Source: Bactericera cockerelli
Taxonomy: Eukaryota > Arthropoda > Insecta > Hemiptera > Triozidae
Assembly: GCA_024516035.1 (NCBI GenBank)
Contig: CM044955.1
Coordinates: 55,331,257 to 55,395,256 of the forward strand
DNA length: 64,000 nt
Reading direction: 5' to 3'
Shown in pieces: positions 45,398 to 54,833 of this stretch. Position 1 is the first letter of the stretch, and each line of letters starts with the position of its first letter. The notes below the pieces were generated by a model. That model saw only the letters and a list, made by a program, of their open reading frames with translations, made no database searches and was not told the origin of the DNA. A program made the translations under genes and the position numbers.

Positions 45398-45753
45398 TCT
45401 CATAATTGCCCAAATCGTGAGGTAATTCTGAGACACGAAATTTAGCCTCAATTTCATTTCTCTTGATGTACAAGACTCAGACAATACAATGCTAAATATC
45501 TATGAGAAACTACTCCATAAGTTACTTTTTACTGAGCCCATCAGAACTTGAGTTATGGAGAAAGATTTATTTTTGGCTGAAGATTACCCGAAGGCGACGC
45601 CCTATGCATTTCTTTTCAATATTAAAATTTTCATTAAACAAAATTTTTATCGATGAAACTTTATGTTTGTGCACATTAATGGTTTTGTTTTTAAGCATTT
45701 TCCAAGACCAGATTATTTGTAGTTGAATTCTTGTTTCAAAATAGAATTCAATC
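45398..45753. other. Unassigned sequence
   Basis: No feature recognised. Confidence 0.3.
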
Positions 45754-45809
45754 AAAATTGAAAACGAAATAAAATGAGAGAGCTCTCATTTTATTTCGTT
45801 TTCAATTTT
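45754..45809. repeat. Perfect hairpin, 27-bp arms
   Basis: AAAATTGAAAACGAAATAAA then ATGAGAG, two bases AG, then the exact reverse complement. A near-zero loop fits a cruciform or palindromic duplication rather than a miRNA precursor. Confidence 0.85.
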
Positions 45810-45899
45810 TTTCAATTAGCTCTATAAAAATTGGCGGGGAGGGAAATCATCACAGATACTATGGATAAATATTCGTATGGCCATGGTAAAAGGGAATGT

Positions 45900-46330
45900 T
45901 GTAAGAAAGAGGAGAGAGAGAGAGGAAAAAGAGATAGAAATAAGAGAGAATAGTAGAAAGAGAGACGGAAGATAGAGGAGAAAGCGGGAAAGAGAGAGAG
46001 AAAAGGAGGAGAGAGAAACAAGAAAGAGAGGAGAGAGAAAGAAGAAAGAAATGAATACTGAGGAGAAAAGAGAAGAGATAATGAAAATAGGAAGGGAATA
46101 GGAATAAAAAGAGAGGAAGATTAGGAGGACAGAGAGCTGAGAGAAGAAGATGGAAAATGGATTTGAGATTAAAGGAGAGAAAGAGAAGGAGGTTGATACA
46201 GAGAAGAGGAGAGATGAAAAAGAAAAAAATAGAGGATTGTATAGTAATAGAAGTGGGGTGGATATGAAAAGAGATAGAATAGGAAGATGAGAGGCAGAAG
46301 AGAGGAAGGATTATAGAAAGGGAAAGCCAG
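45900..46330. repeat. GA-rich tract
   Basis: Degenerate GAGAGA/GGAAGA sequence. The 170-codon minus-strand frame over it is low complexity. Confidence 0.8.
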
Positions 46331-46412
46331 CAGGATAATATTAGATTCCATTGTATTCGCATATTATTCAATCATGTGATGAGGGTAAGGAGATTAAATA
46401 GAATTAAAACTT

Positions 46413-46612
46413 ATAACCCTGCCTCCGTGGATCTACAGGGTGGGTTTGAAATTCACAATGAGGTTTTTCTAATAACCCTGCCTCCGTAGGCCTACAGGGT
46501 GGGTTTGATATTCTCAACAAGGTTTTTCTAATAAACCTGCCTCCGTAGATCTACAGGGTGGGTTTGATATTCACAACAAGGTTTTTCTAATAACCCTACC
46601 TCCATACATCAG
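46413..46612. repeat. 59-bp tandem repeat, about 3.4 copies
   Basis: Units starting ATAACCCTGCCTCCG at 46413, 46472, 46531 (ATAAACCTG) and a partial at 46590, each with CTACAGGGTGGGTTTGA and AAGGTTTTTCTA. Confidence 0.92.
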
Positions 46613-46789
46613 GGGGATTCTGAAATCTGAAATTGATATCAAGGCTTTTCAAAAAATCCTGCATCGATACATAGATAACATTAAAGTATACCTACGTAAA
46701 GCGAGGATAGGGAACTCTTTTTGACCCTTCTTTTTGTTTACGTTGAACTAATATTGCTCCTGGGACGTCTCAATTTTCTGGAAGTAGAA

Positions 46790-47030
46790 GAGAAGGAAAT
46801 GGTTCGGAAGAAAGTCGCAAAATAACTGAGCACTGATGAAAATGACGAGAGAAGAGTAGGAAAAAGGAAGTTTTACAAAAGGAAGGGAAAGGAGAAGGAA
46901 GAGAAAGAAATATTAATAGAGGGAGAAAAAGAGAGTGAAATAGATACAGAGTGAAATCATAAAGAGGAAAAGAAAAATGGATGGATGTAGAAGAAAGAGC
47001 AGATGTGAACACAAAAGTGAGAGAGACATA
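46790..47030. repeat. Purine-rich tract
   Basis: GAAGGAAA/GAGAGAAA-type sequence, no gene. Confidence 0.7.
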
Positions 47031-47104
47031 AATAGATTATGTAAAGAAGGAAGAAGCATAGAGATATATTATGTAGGACATAATAGAAGTTAGTAATGAT
47101 ATAC

Positions 47105-47250
47105 AACCGACCTCAGTAGCTTGATCGATAGGGGGGCGGACTTGTAACCTGAAGGTCAGTGGCTCAATTTCCGGTTTCAGCGTAGATTTAGTAAAGCAGT
47201 TTGAGTAGTTGTGATATCACGTAGGTGATTAACACAAATATGATAACTAG
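47105..47250 (+). mobile_element. SINE-B, full
   Basis: ACCGACCTCAGTAGCTTGAT, GGACTTGTAACCTGAAGG, GTTTCAGCGTAGATTTAG, TATCACGTAGGTGATTAAC and ACAAATATGATAACT. Confidence 0.85.
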
Positions 47251-47429
47251 TACTGATATAGATGAGAGATATAAACAACTGTAAAAAATGTGGACACCAA
47301 CAAGGATACAGAAACAAAAATCAAAGAGTAAGACAACAGAATATACGGACGTAGAAATATACATAAGAGCAGAATAGAGAGTGATAAAGAAAAAGTTTAG
47401 CTATACCTACATATGTACAACTGTACATA

Positions 47430-47560
47430 GTTCAGAGAGAGGGGGGTAGAAAGAGTGAGAGAGAGAGAAAGAGTGAGAGAGAGAAAGAGTGAGAGAGAGA
47501 GTGAGAGAGAAAAAGAGAGAGAAAGAAAGACATACCTAGAGAGAGAGAGAAAAGAAAAAG
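47430..47560. repeat. GA-rich microsatellite
   Basis: Repeated GAGAGAGAAAGAGTGA units. Confidence 0.85.
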
Positions 47561-47570
47561 ATAAAAGATA

Positions 47571-48052
47571 GGAAGGATAAATAAACCCAAGAAAGGAGTA
47601 GCAGTAAGACAGTGGATTCTGTTCCCTCCCTAAAGGCCACTACATTATCAAACACACATGTTTACCTCCCCCTCCTAAATCCTTTCCTCATACAGTGTGG
47701 TCCAAAATCTCACAGCCTCAGTGGTCGACTGTTTAGTTCTGTGGAGTTTAGGGTTCGAATCCTAGAAATTCAAGACAAAACAAGGTCGTTCTCTGAAACA
47801 TCAGGACCATTTCAAAGAACCAAAAAATTTCAATACATACCTAACCTGCTAAAAATTGTTAGAAAATAAAGGTCAGAATGAAATGTAAACTCATTCACCC
47901 TATTGTCTCTATTCAGCAAGACGTTGTGACAGCAGATGGTGAAGTAAAATAAATGAATGGCGTCCAAAGGACATGAAAACAAGATGGAAGAGTTTCATCA
48001 TGATAATTAGCGGGACATCTGGCATCTATGGATGAAGAAAGATCAAGAAGTA
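47571..48052. other. Unassigned, with a tRNA-like segment
   Basis: About 47705-47765 (GCCTCAGTGGTCGACTG, GGGTTCGAATCC) resembles a tRNA-derived SINE head. The rest is unassigned. Confidence 0.35.
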
Positions 48053-48234
48053 AGGGTTGGGTGGAAGAGATTGCCACAGGCAATAACCCCGCCCTTTAGG
48101 TAGGACATTATTGTTCTTTTTTTTTTACTCATTTATTTTGTCATTTGTCTGTTTTTTTTTCTTAATTTTATACTGTTACATTGTACTTTGTCCTCCTAAT
48201 AAAGCTTGAAAAAAAGAAAAGAAAAAAGAAAAGG
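48053..48234 (+). mobile_element. LINE 3' tail D
   Basis: GGGTTGGGTGGAAGAGATTG, CCACAGGCAATAACCCCGCC, TTTAGGTAGGACATTATTG, then TACTTTGTCCTCCTAATAAA and an A/G-rich tail. The best-preserved copy. Confidence 0.8.
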
Positions 48235-48356
48235 GTTGGCAACTGGCGATCTGCAACACTGGAGACACAACTACAGTGTTGTTTTTTTTTAGATTAACAC
48301 TCCATTCAATGGCTCATAACCAAATTTAACAGATGAAAAAAAAAACCTATCATAAA

Positions 48357-48616
48357 CTGGCTGGGAGACTATAAACAGGGAGTAGACCAGCATTGGCTTG
48401 GTTCTGGGGGCCCTTGTCAATTATTAGCCTCCATGTAAAGACAGTGGTAGAAGTCTGGCTGGGGGACTTTAAACAGGGAGTAGACCAGCATTGGCTTGGT
48501 TCTGGGGGCCTTTGTCAATTATTAGCCTCCTTGTAAAGACAGTGGTAGAACTGCTGAGTCATTCCTCCACTGTCTGGCTACCATCGTTCACGATGACGCC
48601 ACCCTGTTATGATGAT
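48357..48616 (+). mobile_element. Repeat E with duplicated front
   Basis: The first roughly 95 bp (GGGAGACTATAAACAGGGAG through GACAGTGGTAGAAG) are repeated in tandem before the rest of the element (CTGCTGAGTCATTCCTCCAC, CATCGTTCACGATGACGCC). Confidence 0.8.
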
Positions 48617-49015
48617 CATATCCTATCAAAAGAAGAGGAATTCAAAAGGTAAGAACACAATTACATTGACAACTAATTTATAGACCACCCTGTAGAGTAA
48701 AGTATATTCTATATTTTCCCTATTTATCCTGTCTCTTCAATCAAGTGCTCACTCCTCACATAGCTTTTCCAGAAAATTCGACGAAAAAAAGCAGGTTCAT
48801 ATACCTACCTAACAGAAACTTCCAGATAAATAAACTTTATATTGAAGGATAAATTTGGTATAAGACAGAAACAGGAGAATTTACGTGACACGGAGGAAAA
48901 AATATTGAAGAAACCTTTTTAACTTAAAGACTAGCTCAAACCCAGCACTGCGTCTCTCTCAAGGTTCCTTGAGCGTGGCTGTTGTGCCTAATGGCACACC
49001 AGACTGATGTCTCAT
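48617..49015. other. Unassigned, weak repeat K similarity
   Basis: ACTAGCTCAAACCCAGCACT at about 48932 resembles the start of repeat K. Nothing else recognised. Confidence 0.3.
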
Positions 49016-49325
49016 GGCTGAATAATGAAACAGGATTAGATTTAATCTAAGTGGACACTATCCCTTATAATAATAATATAACACTCTTTAGTGGAAAGTA
49101 ACCACCAGACGAGGTTAATGCTCAAAGCATTTTCTACCACCTAACCCTCAGAGTCTTATTATTATGTGGTCACAAACTCAAATTAACGAGGGAAAATTCC
49201 TCCGGTGGGATTCCCTTGACCTCTAGTGGAAATTTCAACCAATCACAGCGCACTATTAGCCGGATTTAAAGGATAGTGTCCACTTAGATCAGATCAAATC
49301 TAATCCTGTTTTATAATTCGGCCCT
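49016..49325. mobile_element. TIR element carrying a SINE-A
   Basis: About 50-bp inverted arms: CAGGATTAGATTTAATCTAA, GTGGACACTATCCCTT (49031-49066) and AAGGATAGTGTCCACTTAGA, AATCTAATCCTG (49269-49309). A SINE-A tail lies between them. The long arms fit a MITE or foldback. Confidence 0.6.
49079..49225 (-). mobile_element. SINE-A 3' part inside TIR element
   Basis: CTCTTTAGTGGAAAGTAACC, AATGCTCAAAGCATT stem, TTATTATGTGGTCACAAACT and GAGGGAAAATTCC. The head is absent or unrecognisable. Confidence 0.75.
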
Positions 49326-49825
49326 TAATATTTGCACTAAAAATCCGACCTCTCAGCATTTTTCCACATAACTCCGTTATAGCATACCTGCACATATTGT
49401 ATTGAATTCTGTACATAGGACTTGCTCCGTTAATAAACACCCGTTTCCCGGGCAAATTATTATTATTATTAAAATTATTATTTCCATACTTCTGATAAGT
49501 GTATACCTCGGTTATAGATGACATTTCAGAAGACTTTTATTTTGAATTTAAAGAAACAGATTAAGGATTAACAATCATTACAAAATTCCCCCAGGAACAA
49601 TCATCGTAATTCCTGGAAATCAAAATGGCCCAAGACAATTTTTTTTTGTTTTTTTTTTTTACAGGTTTCTAGATGACAGTTAATCCTTTAGAGAGTTAAT
49701 CCTCACACTGTTTTCTTACACTCGTACATATTCAAAACGAAAAACTTCTGAAAATTTCATCTTCAACCGAAGTTACGTCACATTTCCATCCGAAAGCGCA
49801 TGGAAATACACGGAAAAGCTAATGG
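49326..49825. other. Unassigned sequence
   Basis: No gene recognised. GTTAATCC repeats at about 49678 and 49695. Confidence 0.3.
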
Positions 49826-49885
49826 CAGAGAATGCCTGAGGCATTAACTTTGCTCTGGAATACAAAATACTTGTAAATAATAAAA
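49826..49885 (+). mobile_element. LINE 3' tail, variant of D
   Basis: GGCAGAGAATGCCTGAGGCA then TTAACTTTGCTCTGG and AATAATAAAATG. The stem is GAATGCC/GGCATT instead of GATTGCC/GGCAAT. Confidence 0.45.
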
Positions 49886-49924
49886 TGTTTTTTTTTTTTT
49901 TTGTATTGGACAATATTTCTTAAG

Positions 49925-50018
49925 TTTTACTTCCGAGGATTTTTTTATTAGAACGGAAGTATTATGTTCGTTTTTGTAAAAAAAAAAAAAATATATTTTT
50001 TTGCTTCCATTTCAATTT
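49925..50018 (-). mobile_element. G-element fragment
   Basis: ACTTCCGAGGATTTTTTTAT, AACGGAAGTATTATGTTCG, then A-rich and TTGCTTCCATTTCAATTTTT, the inverted counterpart of the G terminus. Confidence 0.55.
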
Positions 50019-50019
50019 T

Positions 50020-50926
50020 TACTTTCCTTATCCTATAGAAAGGAAGGTAATGGAATCACCCAAAGTCCATAATCGGCAGTGTATTTTTTATGTTATTATT
50101 TTTGGTGGATTGTTTTCTATATAAAAAAAAGTGTGAATAGAATAGATAAACAAGGAGTTACATGGAAAATTCCATTAACATTAGGAAATATTTTTTAATC
50201 TGAATGCTACAAATCTGTTCTGTTCTTTTTCTTGGTAATTAATATTATTTCCATTTACAAAGTAAGCAATTAAAATCTGGTGTAAACATCACACGACTTT
50301 CCTTATCCCCCAAAAAAGAGTCGAATTCCGCCACTGGTGACTCAACGGTAACAGATAACTAAAAACCATGCAAATTTCGAATCAAGCACTTCAAAGTCAT
50401 TGAATTTGATATGTCACAACCCCTTTTGTAGATGAATAATAAAAAATTTAGTCAAGCGGGTCCCCCTAAATACCGGTAAATTGAGACCGAGGATTCCAAA
50501 ACAGTTCAAGATATCAAAAAAAATGATCAGAATAGACCCCTATTATTTTTTTAATCTAAGAAAATGTTTGTTCTCTAAAAAATTTTTGTATCTTTAACCA
50601 ATTTAAAGAAGCGGTGCTTGCGGCTAGCAATTTGCGCCCTGTGGCGCAGAATGCGGCCGATTTCAACCAAAATTTTCGTGGTTCGTCTGGTGTATAAAAT
50701 TAATTTGTTTACCAAATTTCAAGTTTTCTAGCTTTTACCGTTCTTGAGAAAATCTGTTTTACAGACAGACAGACAGACAGACAGAAGAACAGACGCACGA
50801 CCAATGGCTGAAACAACTTTTTTGTATCCTGAGGCCATGATTTCGTTCCAAAAATGTGAAAAAAACGGGTAGGTTCAAATTTTCGACGAATACAATACTT
50901 TCCTTATTATAAGATAAGGAAAGTAA
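50020..50926 (+). mobile_element. Hairpin-ended element G2
   Basis: Starts TACTTTCCTTATCCTATAGA with an AAGGAAGGTAA partner, and ends in the hairpin TACTTTCCTTATTATAAGAT... AAGGAAAGTA (50897-50925). It contains a (CAGA)n run at 50762-50784 and a GTTTTCTAGC / GTTCTTGAGAAAAT block. It shares the architecture of G but a different hairpin sequence. Confidence 0.55.
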
Positions 50927-51202
50927 AAAAAACATAGCCCAAAGCATGAAATATTATGAATCCGCTCACAAATTTAATTATTCGAAATTTAATTATTTTA
51001 TTCGAATGAAAATTTCTTTTTATCTTTCTGCGCTTAAAAAGTTAGAGTGGTGTTAAAGAGTTAAACCATTTCTTTTATTGTTCAAAGAAACGTGATTAGC
51101 GCGTATTTTCACTGCTATTAATATCTATTTAGCAAAATAGCGGGTAAGTACATGTCCATTTGTCCATGTCCATGCTACATGCCTTGAAATGCCTCCTTTA
51201 TA
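50927..51202. other. Unassigned sequence
   Basis: No feature recognised. Confidence 0.3.
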
Positions 51203-51260
51203 CCTCGTGAGGAAAAAAAGAAGTTACTTATATGAGTAACTTCATTTTTTCCTCACGAGG
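51203..51260. repeat. Palindrome at SINE-H end
   Basis: CCTCGTGAGGAAAAAAAGAA, GTTACT and the inverted AGTAACTTCATTTTTTCCTC, ACGAGG around a short centre, with one mismatch. The right arm is the SINE-H 3' end, so two SINE-H ends meet tail to tail. Confidence 0.8.
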
Positions 51261-51390
51261 TGTGAGTGCAGTGTGGACCACGACATCCAAGTACATAGCC
51301 GAAAATTTCTTAACTGCTGTGGATCGAATCGAACCTATGTCACCGCGCGTACAAGACAAGAGCGCTGCTCAACACGGGCACGGTGACTTC
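51240..51390 (-). mobile_element. SINE-H
   Basis: TTTCCTCACGAGGTGTGAGT, ACATCCAAGTACATAGCCG, B-box complement GGATCGAATCGAACC and the head side GGGCACGGTGAC. Confidence 0.6.
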
Positions 51391-51714
51391 TATAGTATAT
51401 TTTATTTATTAGAGGCTCATTCCGTGTTCCTTTTCAATGAGAGGTACAATCTAATATTTATGATATTTTCCTCATATTTTCAAGCAAAAAGGAATAGAAT
51501 ACAATTTTCTTCTCGTTTCGGGCTCATTACGCTTGAGTTTGTACCAAGCTGAAATAATGTTGTGTTACGAAGCAAGCAGAGAGGACGATACCAAGACCTA
51601 GTTATGATCATATAATGGCATTGTTGGAATATTATACAGAAAGCAAAAATGAGGGGAAAAAAATGTAAGGTCAAAAACACAGCATCAAATTTAATGTGTG
51701 AACCCTGCTATTTT
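51391..51714. other. Unassigned sequence
   Basis: No feature recognised. Confidence 0.3.
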
Positions 51715-52387
51715 CTGGTGAGGGTGGGGGGAGGAGAGGATAGGAGGGAGAGGGAGAGAAGGAAGGAAAAGAGAGAAGAGAAAGAAAAGGAAGGAGAGAG
51801 AGAGAGAAGGAAGAAAAGAGAGAGAGAGAAGGAAGGAAGAGAGAGAAGGAAGGAAAGAGAGAAGAGAGATAAGGAAGAAAGGAAGAGAGAAGGAAGGAGA
51901 GAAGAGAAGGAAGCCAACAAGCCCTATCTCACGGGAAACTCTATTGTCATCAAGTTATATTGTTTCCTGTATTTCTATCTTTCTCTCTCTCCCCCTCTCT
52001 CTCTCCTCCTCGCTCTCTTATCTTCCCTCTCTATCTCTATCCCTACCCCTCTCTTCTGTCTTTTTTTCCCCGCCACAATCTCTCTCCTCTTTTTCTCTTC
52101 CTCTCTTCTCTCTCCCACACCATATCCCCTCTTACTTCGGCCTCTCTTGATCTCTCCCTTTTCCTTTATCCATCTCTCCCTCTCCTTCAACCATCAAGCT
52201 CCCCTCTCTCTTTCACATCGCCTTCACTTTTCTCTCTCTCTCTCCACTCCCCTTTTTTATTCCTTTTTCTCTAACTCTCCCACATTCTCCCCCCTCTTTT
52301 GCTCTCTCCTTCATTATCTACCTGAACTTTCTTCATCCATCTCTCTCTCTCTCTCTCATCCATCTCTCACTCTTTCTCATCCGTCCT

Positions 52388-52448
<61 letters not shown>

Positions 52449-52510
52449 TTCTCTCTCTCTCTCTCTCTCTCTCATCCGTCCTCCCTTCTCTCTCTCTCCC
52501 ACATCACTTA
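51715..52510. repeat. GA tract followed by CT tract (strand switch)
   Basis: About 51720-51912 is almost pure purine (GGAAGGAGAGA type); 51970-52510 is almost pure pyrimidine, ending in (CT)n at 52393-52472. Only about 55 mixed bases separate them. All long frames here, including one of 298 codons, are low complexity. Confidence 0.9.
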
Positions 52511-52779
52511 TTTCTTTCTTTTTGACACACATTTTCTATTTCTAGCCATAACTGTAACTTTTCCTTTCTCCCTTGCTAGAAAAAATATTCCCCCAGCTCC
52601 AAAATTGTACTTGAATATCCTTTTAAAATAAATCTACTATTCCCGGACCCTGTTCCCTCCTTGCGTTACTTTCATACACACTAGAACCTTAAGTGGAAGT
52701 TTATTTTGTTGGGTGAAATTATTATTCAAATGAGAAAATATTATGCAATGATATATATTTCCTAGTAGCAAATTACATT
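52511..52779. other. Unassigned sequence
   Basis: No feature recognised. Confidence 0.3.
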
Positions 52780-53035
52780 ATCAAACACCTGGGCCGAGGT
52801 GTGAAGAACGCCTATACAAAGAAAGAGACAGCGCGGCAGAGTGTATTATCATATATGATAATCATGATAATTAGCCAGAGGTAACGGAAAACTTAGTTCC
52901 CATGCAACATGCAATTCATGTAGTTCCAGCCAGCGAAAAATGCAACATGAATTTCAGAAATTTCAATTTTTACTGCAGAAATGTAGACACCCTACGTCGA
53001 AAAAGAAATTGATTAGACTTTTGTTTTCCCTTAGA
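52780..53035 (-). mobile_element. Repeat family P, terminal fragment
   Basis: ATCAAACACCTGGGCCGAGG start, AAAGAGACAGCGCGGCAGAG, a short AT-rich insert (TTATCATATATGATAATCAT), then AACGGAAAACTTAGTTCCCA and CAGCCAGCGAAAAATGC, as in 10025-10230. Confidence 0.65.
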
Positions 53036-53052
53036 TCTTTTTGTTTTCACAG

Positions 53053-53255
53053 GCAACTATCAATTTGAAGAGCCTTCCCTTTTTTGTCAATACAAAAATA
53101 CAATGCACAAATTTTAGGCACATTTTACACTACAGTCAGTTTTCCGCCCATATTACCACCACAAAGGAGCCTAGCTGCCCTAGCATCCGAGGTTTCGATA
53201 CCTCTAACTATCCCTTCCACCCACACATCAACAGTCATGACACTGAAAGAGTAGA
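53053..53255 (+). other. Candidate 203-bp exon-like segment
   Basis: Bounded by TTTTTGTTTTCACAG at 53052 and AGA-GTAAGT at 53253-53261. One frame is open throughout (start ATINLKSLPFF, end INSHDTERVE), its TAA overlapping the putative donor. The composition is less AT-biased than the flanks. I do not recognise the product. FDTSNYP occurs in some Maverick/Polinton-type DNA polymerase-like proteins, but seven residues prove nothing. Confidence 0.18.
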
Positions 53256-53527
53256 GTAAGTTTTTTTTATTAATAATTCAAATGGTTACGTATGAGTTTT
53301 TTTTTTTTTTTGGTCATCCGGCTCCCATATTTTTACTTTCGTTCATGTTCAACATGAGTCAATCTATTGTTTTGACAAATTCGGTTTAGAATTGGAAAAT
53401 ATATCTTTTTTTAATTACATTATTTTGTCATATCTTCTGCACAGAAACGTATCGGAAGCTTTCGTCTTTCCTTATCATGGGAAAAAGCTTCGTCTTCACA
53501 TTACTATACAACTACCAAAATTATTCT
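53256..53527. other. Unassigned sequence
   Basis: No feature recognised. Confidence 0.3.
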
Positions 53528-53665
53528 ATTTGTGTTAAACACTTTCGGATATCACAACTACTCAAACTCGCTTTACTAAATCCACGCTGAAACCGGGACT
53601 TGAACCACCGACCTCCAGGTTACAAGTCCCCCCCTTATCGATCAAGCTACTGAGGTCGGTACATT
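53528..53665 (-). mobile_element. SINE-B
   Basis: TTGTGTTAAACACTTTCGGA at the 3' side, TTACTAAATCCACGCTGAAA, B-box complement GGGACTTGAACCACCGACC and ATCAAGCTACTGAGGTCGGT at the 5' end. Confidence 0.85.
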
Positions 53666-54157
53666 GCTACAACTATAAAGTCTCGTAGCATGGTGGCTGC
53701 TACAAAAGTAACTTGTTTTCTGTATTTAATTAAAACCACCTGGCGCCAGACACAAGGAAGAAGTATCCGAAATTTTCTTCATTCTCAAAAAAAATCTAAA
53801 AAATTCAAAATAAGACTATTTTTTTCATTTTTGAGTGGGATATTCTCTAAAAATTTCAAGTTTTATTTTAATTTAATGTTTTCTTGGAAAAGAAAATCAA
53901 GTTCTTCAAGTACTCGTTGGCATTTTGTTTTAAAATAACAGACTTAGAAGTGTTTGCTGGAATTCATCTCGTGGCATTTCATTAGGAGATTTTTTTATAA
54001 GTTTACTTTAACTTTGAGGTTGCACCATCCTTCTCCTTCTCCCTCACCTTCTCTCTTTTTCTTTTCATGAGAGCTACTTCAAGACGTTTTATTCAGATAT
54101 AAACTCGAGAGTACAATCATTAATATTATCAGGGGCTGGGGGTGTCCTGCTACTTTT
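53666..54157. other. Unassigned sequence
   Basis: No gene recognised. The 82-codon frame at 53690-53938 is featureless. Confidence 0.3.
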
Positions 54158-54424
54158 AATTTTTTTTTTTTTTGAAGTGGGGTTTAACGTCGCTTTCAAC
54201 TGCCATGGTCATATCACGACGGGGGTTTTACCCTCCATTCGCAGGAAACTCACAAACCTGCTACTCACATTGACCTCACCCAGCCTGAGTGGGGCCGGGA
54301 AAAGCCAGCGTCACGAGAATTAGAATTTGAATGGTCACCCATCCAAGTCTTAACCTCGCTGGATGTCGCTTAACTTCGGTGTTCTGAAGGGAACCGGTGT
54401 ATTCAACATGCCATCGACGCTGGC
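54158..54424 (-). mobile_element. 5S-headed SINE, full length
   Basis: Read on the minus strand: a 5S-rRNA-like head (54423-54331, containing AACACCGAAGTTAAGCGACA and ACTTGGATGGGTGACC), then the core (GGCTTTTCCCGGCCCCACTC, AGGCTGGGTGAGG, GCGAATGGAGGGTAAAACCC, CCGTCGTGATATGACC) and the 3' end GAAAGCGACGTTAAACCCC followed by an A tail (54158-54172). A SINE3-type element; the 5S part supplies the internal polymerase III promoter. Confidence 0.88.
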
Positions 54425-54616
54425 TACTTTTAAATTTAATGAAGACAAACTGATTGCAGTTAAATAATGCATTTAAATAAAAATACAATACCTTCCTAAT
54501 GAAAATACAATCGGGTCTAGTAAAGATCCGATGGAAAGCCGATGAGGCTAGAAATGTCGCATGGGAGAGAGGACGACTGATATGGGATGCCACAGTCATG
54601 TGCAGACTCTCTAGCT

Positions 54617-54825
54617 CAGCGGTTCCCAACCTTTTTAGCTAGGGGGCCCAATAATATTTTTAAAACAATTTTGCGGCCCACCGCACTTATTTTGCACCAT
54701 TATAATATTATTTCTTGAGTTTCGGCCTGCATCCGCGGCCCAGTAGCGAGATGCCCGCGGCCCAGTAGCGAGATGCCCGCGGCCCAGTAGCGAGATGCCC
54801 GCGGCCCACCGGTTGGGAACCGCTG
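54617..54825. mobile_element. hAT-family MITE with 8-bp duplication
   Basis: Terminal inverted repeats CAGCGGTTCCCAACC / GGTTGGGAACCGCTG and the duplicated target CTCTAGCT (54609-54616, 54826-54833) are the hAT signature. It contains three tandem 22-bp units GCGGCCCAGTAGCGAGATGC+CC at about 54735-54800. 209 bp, non-coding, apparently recent since both target copies are identical. Confidence 0.95.
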
Positions 54826-54833
54826 CTCTAGCT

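Noticed and set aside
45754..45809. miRNA precursor
   Set aside because: The loop is only two bases and the arms are perfectly paired, unlike a Drosha/Dicer substrate.
51649..52545. Open frame of 298 codons
   Set aside because: Composition is Arg/Glu/Lys then Ser/Leu from a GA-to-CT simple repeat; no complexity or motif.
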